Origin: Chloroflexota bacterium
Lineage (GTDB): Bacteria; Chloroflexota; Anaerolineae; Anaerolineales; Villigracilaceae
Assembly: GCA_021823555.1 (NCBI GenBank)
Contig: JAKANW010000204.1
Location: 1 to 6,019 of the forward strand
DNA: 6,019 nt
Direction: 5' to 3'
In this document: one piece after another, positions 5,556 to 6,019 of the stretch
How the letters are laid out: every line of letters starts with the position of its first letter
Position numbering within the stretch: the first letter of the stretch is position 1
The notes under the pieces: generated by a model
What the model was told of the DNA's origin: nothing
Seen by the model: only the letters and a program-made list of their open reading frames with translations
The model's database searches: none
Program-made: the position numbers and the translations under genes

Positions 5556-5984
5556 ATGGGAAAGTTATTTCTTTCATACCCTGTGATGGGGCTGATTCTA
5601 TTAATCGCCTGTGCAAGTTCCGCCATCCCTACGCCTGCATTGACCTTCATCCCCGCGTCCACGCATACCCTGACTCCGACCGGCACTTTCACGCCTGCTC
5701 CCACTGCAACGATTACACCTACGGCAACTCCAGTGCCGCCGAGTCCGGTGTTTGAAGAAGATTTTGCCAGTGACCCATTGGGCTGGAAATCCATGAGTTA
5801 TAGCGAAACTTTGCTTTCTTTCAACAAAAAATCCCCACCCTCCAGCACCCCCTCTACAATCACCTTCACCACATCCGACCTCATCAACTCCTCCAACCCA
5901 AACGACTTCAACCTCGTCTGCGTTGTGCGGACAGACGGCTCAAGGAAATCCCCAAACGGCAGGGACGTGCGGAACAACTGGTAA
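5556..5984 (+). CDS. Thr/Pro-rich lipoprotein, probably with an abnormal C-terminus
   Basis: A 142-residue frame starts 15 bases after the PLD-like stop. Its N-terminus has a Lys, a hydrophobic core 'VMGLILLIAC' and a lipobox LIAC, so Cys19 would be lipid-modified after signal peptidase II cleavage and the protein anchored outside the membrane. Residues 24-65 are a Thr/Pro linker ('TPTGTFTPAPTATITPTATP'), common in Chloroflexota surface proteins. 'VFEEDFASDPLGWK' then looks like the first strand of a carbohydrate-binding-like beta-sandwich domain. After about residue 84 the sequence turns into a Ser/Thr/Asn/Pro-rich run without the alternating hydrophobic pattern expected, and here an open minus-strand frame overlaps it. 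The real domain is therefore probably cut off. The start has only a weak ribosome-binding site. The N-terminal part is well supported; the C-terminal part may be an out-of-context readthrough. Confidence 0.6.
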   Translation: MGKLFLSYPVMGLILLIACASSAIPTPALTFIPASTHTLTPTGTFTPAPTATITPTATPVPPSPVFEEDFASDPLGWKSMSYSETLLSFNKKSPPSSTPSTITFTTSDLINSSNPNDFNLVCVVRTDGSRKSPNGRDVRNNW

Positions 5985-6019
5985 TACAAAAATCGCCGCG
6001 CGTTTCGTTTGAACTCAGG
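5798..6019 (-). CDS. 3' end of an unidentified minus-strand gene
   Basis: On the minus strand the frame is open from the right edge to a TAA at 5798-5800, 73 codons, with no start needed inside the window. It reads 'PEFKRNARRFLYYQLFRT', 'SLPFGDFLEPSVRTTQ' and 'RSDVVKVIVEGVLEGGDFLLKE'. This is a balanced, helix-like composition with aromatic and charged residues, more like a real protein than the opposing plus-strand frame. The two frames share wobble positions, so third-base GC cannot separate them. I do not recognise the family; the C-terminal tail of a bacterial enzyme such as a glycosyltransferase is a guess only. It overlaps the lipoprotein frame tail to tail by 187 bases. Confidence 0.5.
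   Translation of the reverse strand, partial: PEFKRNARRFLYYQLFRTSLPFGDFLEPSVRTTQTRLKSFGLEELMRSDVVKVIVEGVLEGGDFLLKESKVSL

Noticed and set aside
5541..5562. ACGCAAAG-like sequence between the PLD-like and lipoprotein genes as a dispersed repeat
   Set aside because: Only one and a half degenerate units are present, so no repeat can be claimed.

Overview
The window looks like a chromosomal stretch from a Chloroflexota bacterium, probably class Anaerolineae. This is an inference from style, not from a marker gene. The evidence is a lipoprotein with a Thr/Pro 'TPTATP' linker leading into an 'EDFASDPLGW' domain start, short palindromic repeats scattered through coding DNA, and moderately GC-rich genes of wide metabolic families. 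No rRNA, tRNA, CRISPR array or transposase gene is visible.

Positions 1-2752 hold a tight plus-strand group of three genes. The first is the C-terminal end of a BadF/BadG/BcrA/BcrD-type ATPase (N-acetylglucosamine-kinase-like). It overlaps by four bases (ATGA) a short hydrolase of the neutral/alkaline ceramidase N-terminal-domain family. A DegT/DnrJ/EryC1/StrS PLP-dependent aminotransferase follows 49 bases later with a strong Shine-Dalgarno. Kinase, amide hydrolase and aminotransferase together suggest turnover of an amino-sugar or amino-cyclitol-type compound in the cytoplasm; the substrate is not known. The first two genes are studded with short palindromic or tandem repeats (1-24, 411-447, 712-732, 979-1006), all read through in frame. 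A further degenerate 14-base repeat pair lies just before the aminotransferase.

Positions 2774-3697 hold a minus-strand extended-SDR NAD-dependent sugar-nucleotide epimerase (UDP-glucose 4-epimerase-like). It converges on the aminotransferase with only 21 bases between the stop codons. Its own -10 box lies at about 3731-3736.

Positions 3834-5540 hold a second, divergently transcribed unit. A good sigma70-type promoter (TTGAAT-17-TATACT) and a strong AAGGAGG site drive a 544-residue phospholipase-D-like protein with two HKD-type motifs and an N-terminal beta-rich domain. A small Thr/Pro-rich lipoprotein gene follows 15 bases later. Its 3' third overlaps, tail to tail, an open minus-strand reading frame that runs off the right edge (5798-6019). 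The lipoprotein is probably truncated or fused at its C-terminus by a rearrangement.

The most unusual signal is the cluster of in-frame palindromes in the ceramidase-like gene. It recalls the Rickettsia palindromic elements, which also sit inside reading frames without breaking them. The ceramidase-like/DegT/BadF grouping and the overlap at the right edge are the other points worth a second look.
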